Below, piece after piece: positions 24,220-33,460 of a stretch of DNA of 64,000 nucleotides. The stretch covers positions 248,001 through 312,000 of the forward strand of contig NZ_FNCJ01000008.1 in the NCBI RefSeq assembly GCF_900100735.1, written 5' to 3'. Source of the DNA: Paraburkholderia phenazinium. Its GTDB lineage: Bacteria > Pseudomonadota > Gammaproteobacteria > Burkholderiales > Burkholderiaceae. How positions within the stretch are numbered: the first letter of the stretch is position 1; the number at the start of each line of letters is the position of its first letter. The notes under the pieces were generated by a model. It was not told the DNA's origin, made no database searches, and saw nothing but the letters and a program-made list of their open reading frames with translations. The position numbers were made by a program, and so were the translations under genes.

Positions 24220-25227
24220 CTAGAAGTTAAAGTTATCGATATTGCCGGAGTCGAACGTGGTCGGCGGTCCAAGGATAATTTCGCCCTGCGGCCCAATCGT
24301 GCGTTTGCCTAGCTTGCCTGCATCGAACGATTCGCCTTCCTTACCGGTAATCGTGCCCGAAGCGAGCGCCGCCGCGGCATACGCGGCCAGATAGCCAAGC
24401 TGATTCGGATCCCACAACTGGAACGCCTTGACTGTGCCGTTCTTGACGAACGCACGCATCTGGTTCGGTGTACCGAGACCCGTCACATCCACCTTGCCCT
24501 TGCTCGAAGACGACGAGATATAACGCGCCGCCGCTGCAATCCCCACCGTCGTCGGCGCAATAATCGCCTTCAGGTTCGGATACGCCTGCAGCAAGCCCTG
24601 GGTCTCGACAAACGACTTCTGATCGTCATCATTGCCATACGCGATCTTCACCAGCTTCATCTTCGCGTACTCGGGCTTTTTCAACTCCTCCTGCATCCAC
24701 TTGATCCACGTGTTCTGGTTGGTCGCATTGGGCGTCGCCGAGAGAATCGCAAACTCGCCCTCGCCGCCCATCAGTTTCGCCACCAGCTGGATCTGCCCAC
24801 GCCCAATCCCTTCCGCGTTAGCCTGATTCACAAATAGTTGCCGTCCTTCCGGCGCCGTGTCCGAGTCGAAGGTCACGACCTTGATGCCCTGCGACATTGC
24901 TTTTTTCAGGTAAGGCACGACCGCGTTCGCATCGTTGGCGGCAATCACAATCGCATCCTGGCGCTGCGTAATCAGCGTATTGATGTATTGCACCTGCGAC
25001 GAGGCGCCCGCATCCGACGGGCCCACCACCTTGCCGACACCGCCGAATTCCTTGATCGCGGCCATGCCGCCGTTATCGGCAATCACCTCATACGGGTTAT
25101 TGATCTGCTTCGGGATATAGGCAATCTTCAGGCCGCTTTTGATATCGGCTGCGCCCGCCGCGCAACTGATGCCCAGCAGGGCGACGCAGAGCGCGAGCGC
25201 TCCGGCCTGACGTAGGGGTTTGAACAT
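24220..25227 (-). CDS. rhaS: L-rhamnose-type ABC transporter substrate-binding protein
   Basis: The start used is the ATG at 25227 behind AGGAG, which gives 335 residues with a signal peptide (MFKPLRQAGALALCVALLGISCAAGA, cut near residue 26). The mature part is a class B periplasmic binding fold: KIAYIPKQINNPYEVIADNGGMAAIKEFGG, DAIVIAANDANAVVPYLKKAMSQGIKVVTFDSDTAP, LSATPNATNQNTWIKWMQEEL, IIAPTTVGIAAAARYI and VDVTGLGTPNQMRAFVKNGTVKAFQLWDPNQLGYLAAYAAAAL. This resembles the rhizobial RhaS rhamnose-binding protein. It is the last gene of the operon that also carries a mutarotase-like gene and a lactonase. Confidence 0.85.
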   Translation of the reverse strand: MFKPLRQAGALALCVALLGISCAAGAADIKSGLKIAYIPKQINNPYEVIADNGGMAAIKEFGGVGKVVGPSDAGASSQVQYINTLITQRQDAIVIAANDANAVVPYLKKAMSQGIKVVTFDSDTAPEGRQLFVNQANAEGIGRGQIQLVAKLMGGEGEFAILSATPNATNQNTWIKWMQEELKKPEYAKMKLVKIAYGNDDDQKSFVETQGLLQAYPNLKAIIAPTTVGIAAAARYISSSSSKGKVDVTGLGTPNQMRAFVKNGTVKAFQLWDPNQLGYLAAYAAAALASGTITGKEGESFDAGKLGKRTIGPQGEIILGPPTTFDSGNIDNFNF

Positions 25228-25327
25228 GAAGTGTCTCCTGGCTGAATAATCGGACGTTGCAGCGTCCGGGTTGTTGATATCAGGAACGGCACGCCGCACA
25301 ACGGTCGTACGGCAAGGCAACGCTAGG

Positions 25328-26341
25328 CTACGAAGCAGCAGACTTTGCGATAAACCGGCGGTCGCGCATCGCCCGCCAGCGAGCCACCAGATTGGGGATC
25401 AACACGGAGGCGAGCAGCAGTACGCCGGTGACGATCGTAAGCGTCTCGCTGGAGACGTCATCGAGCGTCAAAGCATTTTTCAGCACGCCGATAATCAGCA
25501 GCGACAGCAATACGCCAACCATCGAACCGCGTCCGCCGAAAATGCTCACGCCACCGAACAGCACCGCCGCGATCACGGACAGTTCGAACCCCTCACCGTT
25601 GTCGCCGCGTGCGCTGGTAAAACGCAGGGTGTAAACCACACCGGCCAGCGCGCTCATGAAGCCGGACAAAACAAACAGACGCAGACGGATTTTCGCAACC
25701 TCGATGCCGGAGAACGTCGCAGCGGTCGGATTCGCTCCAATCGCATAGAGACTGCGGCCGAACGCCGTGGCCTGCAGCAGCACGGTGAACAGCACTGCGC
25801 TGACGATCACAATCACAAACGGCAACGGAATAAACGTCGCGCCGAGATTGTTCATGCCGAACGCCGTATAGCCCGCCGGAAAATCCGCGACCGCCTGATC
25901 GCCGAGCAGCACATACGCCAGACCGCGAAACAGCGCCAGCGTGCCGATCGTCACGGCAAGCGAAGGCAGATTCAGCTTGACGATCACGAGGCCGTTCAAC
26001 AGCCCGGCCAGTGCGCCGACTATCAGCACCAGGCCGATTACCACTGGCATCGGCAAGCCCATATGCCACAGCACCCCCATCAGCGCGCTCGAGGCCCCGA
26101 GCACCGATGCCACCGACAGGTCGATTTCGGCGGCCACGATAATCAAGGTCATCGGCAGCGCCATCAAAGCAATCTCGGTCAGATCGGCCAGCACGTTGCT
26201 GATATTCGCGCCGGTCAGAAACACTGGCGACAGCATCCTGCCCAACGCCAGCGACAACACCAGCACGATGACCAGCAATATTTCCCAGCGCAAAGGCGTT
26301 TCGCGTTTGCGGGTCAGCAAGGCAGAATCGGGTTTAGCCAT
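25328..26341 (-). CDS. rhaQ: Sugar ABC transporter permease (rhamnose type, second)
   Basis: A 337-residue RbsC/XylH-like permease with about eight to ten hydrophobic segments. Family signatures include GANISNVLADLTEIALMALPMTLIIVAAEIDLSVASVLGASSALMGVLW near residue 50 and AIGANPTAATFSGIEVAKIRLRLFVLSGFMSALAGVVYTLRF near 215, the ATPase-contact loop. Its ATG overlaps the stop of the preceding permease gene by eight bases. With the gene product of 26334-27401 it makes a heterodimeric inner-membrane channel. The rhamnose assignment rests on the neighbouring catabolic genes. Confidence 0.85.
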   Translation of the reverse strand: MAKPDSALLTRKRETPLRWEILLVIVLVLSLALGRMLSPVFLTGANISNVLADLTEIALMALPMTLIIVAAEIDLSVASVLGASSALMGVLWHMGLPMPVVIGLVLIVGALAGLLNGLVIVKLNLPSLAVTIGTLALFRGLAYVLLGDQAVADFPAGYTAFGMNNLGATFIPLPFVIVIVSAVLFTVLLQATAFGRSLYAIGANPTAATFSGIEVAKIRLRLFVLSGFMSALAGVVYTLRFTSARGDNGEGFELSVIAAVLFGGVSIFGGRGSMVGVLLSLLIIGVLKNALTLDDVSSETLTIVTGVLLLASVLIPNLVARWRAMRDRRFIAKSAAS

Positions 26342-27401
26342 GATCGCGTTTCCTCATCATGCGTTTGGCAACCGAGCGGGCCAGCAACGTGTCGGCCGCA
26401 ATGGCGGCGACAATCAGTGCGCCTTGAATCGCTTGCTCCCAGAACGGCGACACGCGCAGCACCACCAGCGCAATGCTGATGACGCCGAGCACGAGCGCGC
26501 CAAGCGTCGCGCCGAGAATGGTGCCGACGCCGCCCGTAATCGCCACGCTACCCACCACCGCGGCGGCCACCACCTGTAGTTCGATGCCCTTCGCCGTGCT
26601 CGCATCCACGGTGCCGAAGCGCGCCAGCCATAGTGCTCCGGCAAAGCCCGCAATCGCACCGGATAGCAGAAAGCCCGACATCACCCGGCGTTCGACATTG
26701 ACGCCTGCCAGGCGCGCCGCCTCCGGATTCGAGCCGATCGCATAGTGCTCACGTCCGCCGCGAAACTGCTTCAGATAGACCGACAATCCGACCAGCACCA
26801 ACAGCGCGATCAACGCCAGCGTCGGCACGCCGAGCACCACGCCGGTCGCCAGCCGCGAATACGCATCAGGCAAGCTGGTGGCGTTGATCTGCCCGCCATG
26901 CACCCACGCGTAGTCGGCGCCGCGGAAGATATAGAGCGTGGACAGCGTCGCGACCAGCGAAGGCACGCGCCCCACGGCCACCAGCAGCGCATTGATGCCA
27001 CCCGCCACGAGGCCGATACCTAATCCCGCTGCCAGCGCCACCAGCACCGGCATATGTGGAAACGCGACATACAGGCTGCCGACGGCATAAGCGCTAATCC
27101 CGACCGTCGACCCCACCGAAAGGTCGATATGCCGCATCAGGATCACAACCGTCATGCCCGCCGTCAGCAAGCTGATAATCGACACATTCAGCAGCACGTC
27201 GCGCAGATTCTGCAGATTCAGAAACTGCGGCCGCGCGAGGCCTGTGCCGGCAATCAGCAGCACCAGCACGACAAACAGCGTGGTTTCACGGCTCTTCGCC
27301 AGCGCCGCGACCAGACCGCCCGCTTTCGTCGGGGTAGCGCCGCCAGCGATGGGAGGCTGCACCGGCGCCGGATGAGGATGAGTATGGGAATGGCGCATCA
27401 T
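26334..27401 (-). CDS. rhaP: Sugar ABC transporter permease (rhamnose type, first)
   Basis: A 355-residue RbsC-like permease beginning with a His/Pro-rich leader (about 35 residues). Family motifs follow: FLNLQNLRDVLLNVSIISLLTAGMTVVILMRHIDLSVGSTVGISAYAVGSLYV and YAIGSNPEAARLAGVNVERRVMSGFLLSGAIAGFAGALWLARFG. It overlaps the ATPase gene stop (ATGATG) and the second permease start, so the whole importer is translationally coupled. It pairs with the permease at 25328-26341. Confidence 0.85.
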   Translation of the reverse strand: MMRHSHTHPHPAPVQPPIAGGATPTKAGGLVAALAKSRETTLFVVLVLLIAGTGLARPQFLNLQNLRDVLLNVSIISLLTAGMTVVILMRHIDLSVGSTVGISAYAVGSLYVAFPHMPVLVALAAGLGIGLVAGGINALLVAVGRVPSLVATLSTLYIFRGADYAWVHGGQINATSLPDAYSRLATGVVLGVPTLALIALLVLVGLSVYLKQFRGGREHYAIGSNPEAARLAGVNVERRVMSGFLLSGAIAGFAGALWLARFGTVDASTAKGIELQVVAAAVVGSVAITGGVGTILGATLGALVLGVISIALVVLRVSPFWEQAIQGALIVAAIAADTLLARSVAKRMMRKRDHG

Positions 27402-28927
27402 GCGGCGTGCCCTAGTGGGTTGACGGGCTGGCCGAGGGCGGCGCCCATGATCCGCTCTTCGTTCGCATCGGCGCGTGCGATCTCGGCGCTGATCCGTCCT
27501 TCGTGCATGACCAGCACCCGGTCGGCCATGCCGAGCACTTCCGGCAGTTCGCTCGAGATCATCAGCACGGCCATCCCATTCGTGACCAGTTCGGCCAGTG
27601 CGCTATACACCTCCGCCTTGGCGCCAACGTCAATGCCGCGAGTGGGTTCGTCGATGATCAAGACCTTGGGATCAGTGGCCAGCCATTTACCGAGTACGAC
27701 CTTCTGCTGATTGCCGCCGGAAAGTGTGCCGACCGGCGCGTTGGCGTCGCCCGCTTTCAGACGCAGCCGTGTGCCCCATTGCGCCGCCAGTTGCGTTTCG
27801 CTGCGGGTGGAAATGAGTCCGTGTTTGACGAGACGCCCAAGGACCGTCATCGACGCATTGCGCGCGATGCTCAGCTCCAGCGCCAGCCCCTGCTGGCGGC
27901 GATCCTCCGGCACCAACGCAAGCCCTGCCCGCACCGCCGCCGCGGGCCGCCCGGTGGCGAGTGGCTTGCCGGCGATCCACACCTCGCCCGCATCGAGCGG
28001 ATCAATACCGAAGATCGCCCGCGCCACTTCGCTGCGCCCTGCACCGACCAGACCGGCCAGCGCAACAATCTCGCCCGCGCGGACCTCGAACGAGATGTCC
28101 TTGAACACGCCGAGCCGCGTCAGTCCGCGCACCGACAAGCGCACTTCGCCCGGCGCAACCTCCGCCTTCGGATAGAAACTCTCCAGATCGCGTCCGACCA
28201 TCTTCGCGACGATCGCCGCCGTGGTCAGTTCGGCCGTGGGCGCATCGAACACCTTGGCCCCATCACGCATGATGGTGACATGCTGCGTCAGCGCGAACAC
28301 CTCATCGAGACGGTGGGTAATAAACAGAATCGCCACATCGCGTTCACGCAGCTTGCGCACAATCGCAAACAGCCGCTCCACTTCGGTCAGGGACAACGCC
28401 GCGGTCGGCTCATCCATGATCAGCACGTTCGCATTCAGCGAAAGCGCCTTGGCAATCTCGATCACCTGCTGATCCGCAATGGACAGCCCGCGCACCAACT
28501 GATCCGCCTGCAGATCGACGCCGAGCGATGCCAGCAGGCCGTCCACTTCGCGGCGCATCGCGTCGTACTGGATCCGCCCGATACGGTCCACCGGTTGCCG
28601 TCCCATGAAAATATTCTCGGCAATCGAGAGGTCGAAAAACAGCGTGGGTTCCTGGTAAATCACCGCCAGACCGGCATCGCGTGCCTCGGCGGGCGTCGCA
28701 AAACGCCGCGCCACGCCGTCGACCGTAATCTCGCCGGTATCGGGCTGATGCACGCCCGCGAGAATCTTCACGAGCGTCGATTTGCCCGCGCCGTTTTCGC
28801 CGAGCAGCGCATGCACTTCGCCCGGCCATAGCTTTAGGTCGCCATCCGATAGCGCGCGGACCCGGCCGAACGATTTGCTTGCGTGCCGCAGTTCAAGCCG
28901 GGGCGCAGCGGTTGTCTGTTCCTGCAC
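27398..28927 (-). CDS. rhaT: Sugar ABC transporter ATPase with two nucleotide-binding domains
   Basis: A 509-residue duplicated ATPase of the RbsA/XylG/RhaT group. Domain 1 has Walker A GENGAGKST (about residue 43), signature RGLSIADQQVIEIAKAL and Walker B VLIMDEPTAAL. Domain 2 has the degenerate Walker A GLVGAGRSE, signature LSGGNQQKVVLGKWL and Walker B VLIIDEPTRGIDVGAKAEVY. Translation starts at a GTG (28927) behind a strong GGAGGAG. It energises the two-permease importer downstream. Specificity for L-rhamnose or another deoxy sugar is by context. Confidence 0.88.
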   Translation of the reverse strand: MQEQTTAAPRLELRHASKSFGRVRALSDGDLKLWPGEVHALLGENGAGKSTLVKILAGVHQPDTGEITVDGVARRFATPAEARDAGLAVIYQEPTLFFDLSIAENIFMGRQPVDRIGRIQYDAMRREVDGLLASLGVDLQADQLVRGLSIADQQVIEIAKALSLNANVLIMDEPTAALSLTEVERLFAIVRKLRERDVAILFITHRLDEVFALTQHVTIMRDGAKVFDAPTAELTTAAIVAKMVGRDLESFYPKAEVAPGEVRLSVRGLTRLGVFKDISFEVRAGEIVALAGLVGAGRSEVARAIFGIDPLDAGEVWIAGKPLATGRPAAAVRAGLALVPEDRRQQGLALELSIARNASMTVLGRLVKHGLISTRSETQLAAQWGTRLRLKAGDANAPVGTLSGGNQQKVVLGKWLATDPKVLIIDEPTRGIDVGAKAEVYSALAELVTNGMAVLMISSELPEVLGMADRVLVMHEGRISAEIARADANEERIMGAALGQPVNPLGHAA

Positions 28928-29004
28928 TGGCTGTCTCCTCCATCGTGCGGCTTGACCTGCGTGCCGCGTTTCATCGGGGATATTGCTACGCCACTTCCAA
29001 TCGG

Positions 29005-29898
29005 TCAGATCCGGTAGATACGCTCCGCGTTACGGCGAAACAGCGCGTCTTGCTCGGCAATGCTCGCGTCGGCAACAATCGAAGCATAGGCCTGCCAAAG
29101 ATCCTGATACGAGCCAAACAAGCGGTCCACCGGGAAATTCGATGCAAACATGGCGCGCTCGACGCCGAACGCATCGATCGTTTCCAGCACATAGGGGCGC
29201 AGGCTATCCACGGTCCAATGATGGTCGAACATCGCAAGGCCGCTGATTTTCACGGCGACATTCGCGCAACCGGCGAGACGCCGCATGCCGTCGCGCCAGG
29301 CGCGATATCCCGCCACGCTATTACGATCCACAAACATGCCTGCATGATTGACGATGAACTGCGTATCGGAATGAGCCTCGGCCAGCGCCACCGCTTCATC
29401 CATCTGCGACGGATACAGTTGCAGATCGAACGACAGGCCGTAGCGGCGCAGCAGCGCAAAATTCTCGCGCCATAACGAATCGCGCATCAGATGACGGCCG
29501 ATATAGTCGAACAGCTTGTTCTCATGCACGTTCAGGATCTGCCGCACACCGCGCGTATTGGCAAAGGCGGCATGCGCTTCGAGGACTTGCGCGGCATTCG
29601 GCGCGGCGAAATCGGCCGCGGCGACGATACCGTTCGGCATGCCGTGCGAGCCTGCCGCGCTCGCGATGCCCTGCAGCCAGCGGGTTTCCTCGACCGGATC
29701 GGCCGGGTCGTGATTCGCCTCCACATGCACCACTTTCAGAATCTCGATCTCGCCCGCTTCGCCGCACAGATCGGCCAGCAAATAGTCGTGTTTCAGCGCG
29801 CGCGCATCGCCGACGAACGACACGCCCGGATTTTCAAGCCACGGGTAACGATGCGTCTTGAGATCCCACAGATGAATATGCGGGTCGATCACTTGCAT
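29005..29898 (-). CDS. Amidohydrolase-family lactonase (L-rhamnono-gamma-lactonase-like)
   Basis: A 297-residue amidohydrolase_2 TIM barrel: MQVIDPHIHLWDLKTHRYPWLENPG gives the metal HxH motif at residues 7-9, FIVNHAGMFVDR gives a strand-5/6 His, and MFASNFPVDRLFGSYQDLWQAY gives the C-terminal barrel strand. This is the family of L-fucono- and L-rhamnono-lactonases. In the non-phosphorylating rhamnose route it would open the lactone made by the L-rhamnose 1-dehydrogenase encoded at 31377-32159. It overlaps the truncated mutarotase gene by ten bases and precedes the importer ATPase gene. Confidence 0.82.
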   Translation of the reverse strand: MQVIDPHIHLWDLKTHRYPWLENPGVSFVGDARALKHDYLLADLCGEAGEIEILKVVHVEANHDPADPVEETRWLQGIASAAGSHGMPNGIVAAADFAAPNAAQVLEAHAAFANTRGVRQILNVHENKLFDYIGRHLMRDSLWRENFALLRRYGLSFDLQLYPSQMDEAVALAEAHSDTQFIVNHAGMFVDRNSVAGYRAWRDGMRRLAGCANVAVKISGLAMFDHHWTVDSLRPYVLETIDAFGVERAMFASNFPVDRLFGSYQDLWQAYASIVADASIAEQDALFRRNAERIYRI

Positions 29899-30125
29899 GG
29901 GGCGGGTCTCCTGCTTCTACGGTCCGAACGGTCCATATGATGATCGGAAGTACGCGTCAGGATGGCAAAGAGGTGATCGGTACCAGCGTCGAAAAAGATG
30001 CGGTAGTCGCGCACGCCGGCCTCGTGCAATGCAACAACCAGCTCGGGCCAGATCTCCCGATGCCGGCGTTCGTACTCCTCGCGCATGCCTGGGTTAAGCA
30101 CCATGCGGAAAGCGATTGTTTCCAT
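29889..30125 (-). pseudogene. rhaM: L-rhamnose mutarotase-like gene, C-terminally truncated
   Basis: From the ATG at 30125 (GGGAGA upstream; an ATG at 30155 is also possible) the protein reads as RhaM/RhaU: METIAFRMVLNPGMREEYERRHREIWPELVVALHEAGVRDYRIFFDAGTDHLFAILTR, with the conserved YxRRH-x-IWPEL block. After about 57 residues the similarity stops and an unrelated Arg/Asp-rich tail of about 20 residues runs into the lactonase start. The usual family length is about 104, with a C-terminal Trp-Trp segment that is absent here in every frame. The gene is therefore probably a remnant, or a minimal variant. The mutarotase interconverts rhamnose anomers. Confidence 0.7.
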
Positions 30126-30192
30126 TGCGGCCTGTCTCCCGTCGTTGCTTTTCATCTTCGGGGCGCTTTCTGGGGGAAGCGTCTGAACCGAC

Positions 30193-30198
30193 TATAAT
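30193..30198 (+). promoter_or_regulatory. Candidate -10 box for the divergent LysR gene
   Basis: TATAAT in the 202-base spacer between the mutarotase remnant and the LysR gene. No good -35 accompanies it, as is common for LysR-controlled promoters. Confidence 0.4.
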
Positions 30199-30327
30199 TC
30201 CTGGGTCGATAGCATCTCAATCCGTTGTTGGGATTGGGCGATCCAGAAACCGGATCGCACGACCACGCATTTGCCACCTGCTGCTGCCATCCGCATCTGC
30301 TAACGCATCCGCCACCGCCGCTGCCCC

Positions 30328-31365
30328 ATGAGCCAGAACGCTGCCACTGTCGCCCTCGTCAACCGGCTCAAATTCAAGCATCTGGCGCTGCTCGTCGCGC
30401 TCGACGATGCCCGCAACCTCCATCAGGCCGCCGACGCCGTCAATGTCGCTCAACCAAGTGCATCCCGCATGTTGGGCGATATCGAAGAAGCGTTCGGCTT
30501 CCTGCTGTTCGAGCGTAACGCGCGCGGCATGCAGCCCACGCCGCTTGGCGTCGTCACCCTTGCCTATGCCCGCCGCGCGCTGGCGGAACTGACCCGCTTC
30601 GCCGAGGACCTCGACGTCAAACGCAAAGGCGGACATGGCCAATTGACGGTGGGCGCCATCATGGGCGCCGCGCCCGACCTGCTCGCCATGGCGGTAGCCG
30701 CGCTGAAAACCGAACGGCCGCGCCTCAATGTGCGCATCCTCGGCGAAACCAGCGATCAGGTGGTCCAGTTGCTGCACCGCCGCGAGGTCGATCTCGCGCT
30801 CGGCCGGTTGACCAATCCGCTGCAGCACAACGATTTCAGCTTCGAGCCGCTCGCCCGCGAGACCTTGATGCTGGTGGTGCGCACCGCGCATCCGCTGGCG
30901 CAGCGCGCCGCGATTAGCTTGCGCGAGTTGATCGACTGGCCGTGGGTCGCTCAGCCCATCACCAGTCCGGCGCGGGTGTTGTTCGAAGAAGAACTGGCCC
31001 GTGCGGGGCTCGCCACCCCGGTCAATCTGACCGAATGCGCGTCGATTTTCGCCACCCTGCAATTGCTCGAAAACTACGATGCCGTGGCGATGCTGCCCGA
31101 ATCCGTGGTGCGCGATCATGTGCGCGGCAAGCTGCTGGTTGCGCTGCCTGTTGAAATCGGCAAGAGCCTCGCCGGCTTCGGCATTCTTACGCGCAAGGAA
31201 GAACCGCTCGCCGAACCGGCGCTGCATTTCATCGACTTGCTTCGCAGCGTTTCGCATAAGCTCGCCCGTGAAGCAGGCGTTCAACCGGACAGCGCGGGTG
31301 GCGGCGCTGTTGACCCCGCCGTTGGTCCCGCTGTTACCCCTATCCTGCCCCTGCCCGCTCACTGA
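30328..31365 (+). CDS. LysR-family regulator of the rhamnose genes
   Basis: A 345-residue LysR protein: RLKFKHLALLVALDDARNLHQAADAVNVAQPSASRMLGDIEEAFGFLLFERNARGMQPTPLG is the winged helix, and the effector domain (GQLTVGAIMGAAPDLLAMAVAAL, VDLALGRLTNP, LMLVVRTAHPLAQ) follows up to about residue 310. It belongs to the GbpR/CbbR-like sugar-responsive subgroup. The gene is divergent from the mutarotase/lactonase/importer operon and stands back to back with the rhamnose dehydrogenase gene, so it is the obvious regulator for the block. The effector is probably a rhamnose-pathway intermediate. Confidence 0.85.
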   Translation: MSQNAATVALVNRLKFKHLALLVALDDARNLHQAADAVNVAQPSASRMLGDIEEAFGFLLFERNARGMQPTPLGVVTLAYARRALAELTRFAEDLDVKRKGGHGQLTVGAIMGAAPDLLAMAVAALKTERPRLNVRILGETSDQVVQLLHRREVDLALGRLTNPLQHNDFSFEPLARETLMLVVRTAHPLAQRAAISLRELIDWPWVAQPITSPARVLFEEELARAGLATPVNLTECASIFATLQLLENYDAVAMLPESVVRDHVRGKLLVALPVEIGKSLAGFGILTRKEEPLAEPALHFIDLLRSVSHKLAREAGVQPDSAGGGAVDPAVGPAVTPILPLPAH

Positions 31366-31376
31366 GTCGCGCGCAT

Positions 31377-32159
31377 TCACTGCAGGTTGACGAACAGACC
31401 ACCGTCCACCAGCAACGCCGCACCGGTGACATAGCGCGCATAGTCCGAGGCGAGAAACACCACGCAGTCCGCGACATCGTCGGGACGCCCTAGCCTGCCT
31501 AACGGAATGCGTTTCTCGAAGTAGGCTTTCTTGGCTTCGTCAGCGAGGTCCTCGGCGTTCAGGTCCGTGGCGATCGTGCCGGGCATCACCGAATTGCAGC
31601 GAATCCCATACGGTCCCAATGCAATCGCGCACGACTGCATCAGCGAATGCACGCCAGCCTTGGTCGGCGTGTAATGCGTCTGCATGCCGCCGCCCACGAG
31701 TGCGCTAATCGAACTGGTGGCGACAATCGCGCCGCCCGTGCCCTGCGCCCTCATCTGCTGTGCCGCAGCCTGGGTCATGAAGAACGCGCCATTCAGGTTG
31801 ACCGCTACGGTCGTCTCCAGCACCTCGGGGGGCATGTCGAGAAACGCGTGGAATGGGCAGATTCCCGCATTGCTTGCCAGCACGTCGACTTTGCCAAAGG
31901 CCTCCACCGTGCGCCGCACCAGCTCCGTACCGGTCTCGCGTGCAGCAACATTGCCCTCTACGGCGAGCGCTCGCCGGCCTAGTGCTTCGATCTCGGCCAG
32001 GACCTCTTCGACGGCGGAGCGGCGTCCGTACGATGCATCGTTATCGCCCCAGTAGTTGATCGCCACATCGGCGCCTTCACGTGCGCAGGCCACGGCGATC
32101 GCCCGGCCAATGCCGCGCGATCCGCCTGTGACGATCACTACCTTGTCTTTGAGCAGCAC
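31377..32159 (-). CDS. L-rhamnose 1-dehydrogenase-like SDR
   Basis: A 260-residue classical SDR starting at a GTG (32159) behind AGGAG. It has VVIVTGGSRGIGRAIAVACAREGADVAINYWGDND, SNAGICPF, the catalytic Ser in ATSSISALVGG, and Tyr-Lys in THYTPTKAGVHSL. The unusual insertion NYWGDNDASYGRRSAVEEV after the second strand and the overall wording match the NAD(P)-dependent L-rhamnose 1-dehydrogenase of the Azotobacter-type pathway, which makes L-rhamnono-lactone. Context agrees: lactonase, dehydratase and importer are adjacent. It converges on the LysR gene, with the two stops 11 bases apart. Confidence 0.82.
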   Translation of the reverse strand: MLLKDKVVIVTGGSRGIGRAIAVACAREGADVAINYWGDNDASYGRRSAVEEVLAEIEALGRRALAVEGNVAARETGTELVRRTVEAFGKVDVLASNAGICPFHAFLDMPPEVLETTVAVNLNGAFFMTQAAAQQMRAQGTGGAIVATSSISALVGGGMQTHYTPTKAGVHSLMQSCAIALGPYGIRCNSVMPGTIATDLNAEDLADEAKKAYFEKRIPLGRLGRPDDVADCVVFLASDYARYVTGAALLVDGGLFVNLQ

Positions 32160-32235
32160 TTGGTTCTCCTTGGTCGGTCTGGCGGTTGATATCTTTCAGT
32201 CTTGCGTGCGGCGCTTGAAGTTCAACGCGCGCACT

Positions 32236-33414
32236 TCAACGTGGATAAGGCCGCACCAACGCACACTCCGGATTGAGCCGCACCCCGAAGCCCGGCGTCT
32301 CCGGCACCTTCATCCGGCCATTCACGGGCACCGGTTCATCGAGCAGCAGCGGCGTAAACATCGGCACCACCTGATCAGCCTTGGGCGCCATCATCAGAAA
32401 CTCGGCGAACGGCGAGTTGTGGCGCGTGACCACAAAGTGATAGCTGTACACCGACGAACCATGCGGCACCACCATCACGTTATGCGCATCGGCCAGCGCG
32501 GAAATCTTGATCAGCTCGGTCATGCCGCCGCACCAGCCCACGTCCGGCTGGATCAGATCGCAGCAGTTCATTTCCAGCAGCATGCGAAAGCCCCAGCGCG
32601 TCGCCTCGTGCTCGCCCGTCGAGACCATCATGCCGCGCGGCACGTTACGGCGCAGTTCGGCGTAACCCCAGTAGTCGTCCGGCGGCAGGCATTCTTCCAG
32701 CCATTTGAGGCCGTACTCATGCGCTGCGTACGCGAGCTTGGTGGCGTATGTCACGTCGAGACTCATCCAGCAATCGAACATCAGCCAGAAATCGTCGCCG
32801 ACGCGGCTGCGCATCTCGGCGAGGCGTTCGAGATTGAGCTTGAGTCCAGCCTCGCCCTCGGCCGGTCCATGTTGCAAGGGCAGCTTGCCGCCGATAAAGC
32901 CCATCTCCTTGGCGAGGTCGGGCCGCGCGCCGGTCGCATAGAACACCAGTTCGTCGCGCACGGGGCCGCCCAGCAGTTGATACACCGGCTCCTTGCGGAC
33001 TTTGGCGAGCAGATCCCACAACGCCAGATCGACGCCGGAAATCGTATTCAGCACGACGCCCTTGCGGCCGTAGTAAAGCGTGGCGAAATACATCTGATCC
33101 CACATCTTCTCGATATCGGTGACAAGCTGGCCTTCGAGGAAACGCGCCAGATGCTTCTCGACGATAAACGCGCCGATCTCGCCGCCCGTCGTGACCGCAA
33201 AGCCGACGGTGCCATCGCTCGCTTCGATCTCGACCACCAGGGTGCCGAGCACATTGATGCCGAACGACTGGCGGCTCTGCCGGTACTCGGGATAGCGCGC
33301 CATCGGCGTCGAGATATGGTCGTCGATCCAGTGACCGTCGGCCTGGTCGTGATAATCCGCGCCACCGCCACGGACGATAAAGGCACGCACATGCTTGATA
33401 GTAGGCATCGCCAT
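32236..33414 (-). CDS. rhmD: L-rhamnonate dehydratase (enolase superfamily)
   Basis: A 392-residue mandelate-racemase-subgroup enzyme that closely follows the E. coli RhmD wording: ADYHDQADGHWIDDHISTPMARY near the N-terminus (His and Arg loop that recognises L-rhamnonate), SRQSFGINVLGTLVVEIEA, FYATGARPDLAKEMGFIGGKLP, LMFDCWMSLDV (metal Asp), EECLPPDDYWGY (metal Glu), STGEHEATRWGF (metal Glu) and the catalytic His in VVPHGSSVYSYHFV. It dehydrates L-rhamnonate to 2-keto-3-deoxy-L-rhamnonate in the cytosol. It sits between the rhamnose dehydrogenase and the MFS transporter genes. One of the firmest calls in the window. Confidence 0.93.
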   Translation of the reverse strand: MAMPTIKHVRAFIVRGGGADYHDQADGHWIDDHISTPMARYPEYRQSRQSFGINVLGTLVVEIEASDGTVGFAVTTGGEIGAFIVEKHLARFLEGQLVTDIEKMWDQMYFATLYYGRKGVVLNTISGVDLALWDLLAKVRKEPVYQLLGGPVRDELVFYATGARPDLAKEMGFIGGKLPLQHGPAEGEAGLKLNLERLAEMRSRVGDDFWLMFDCWMSLDVTYATKLAYAAHEYGLKWLEECLPPDDYWGYAELRRNVPRGMMVSTGEHEATRWGFRMLLEMNCCDLIQPDVGWCGGMTELIKISALADAHNVMVVPHGSSVYSYHFVVTRHNSPFAEFLMMAPKADQVVPMFTPLLLDEPVPVNGRMKVPETPGFGVRLNPECALVRPYPR

Positions 33415-33460
33415 AAGAAAGGCTCCGTTTGCAGGGCAGTTAAGCGCGGCTGTCGATCAA

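Noticed and set aside
24048..24296. Longer frame for the DUF2442-like gene
   Set aside because: It would run through the intrinsic terminator at 24157-24180 and into the binding-protein gene; the inner ATG has AAGGAG.
29900..29990. Simple frameshift in the mutarotase gene
   Set aside because: The missing C-terminal segment is not present in any of the other frames before the lactonase start, so a deletion fits better than a frameshift.
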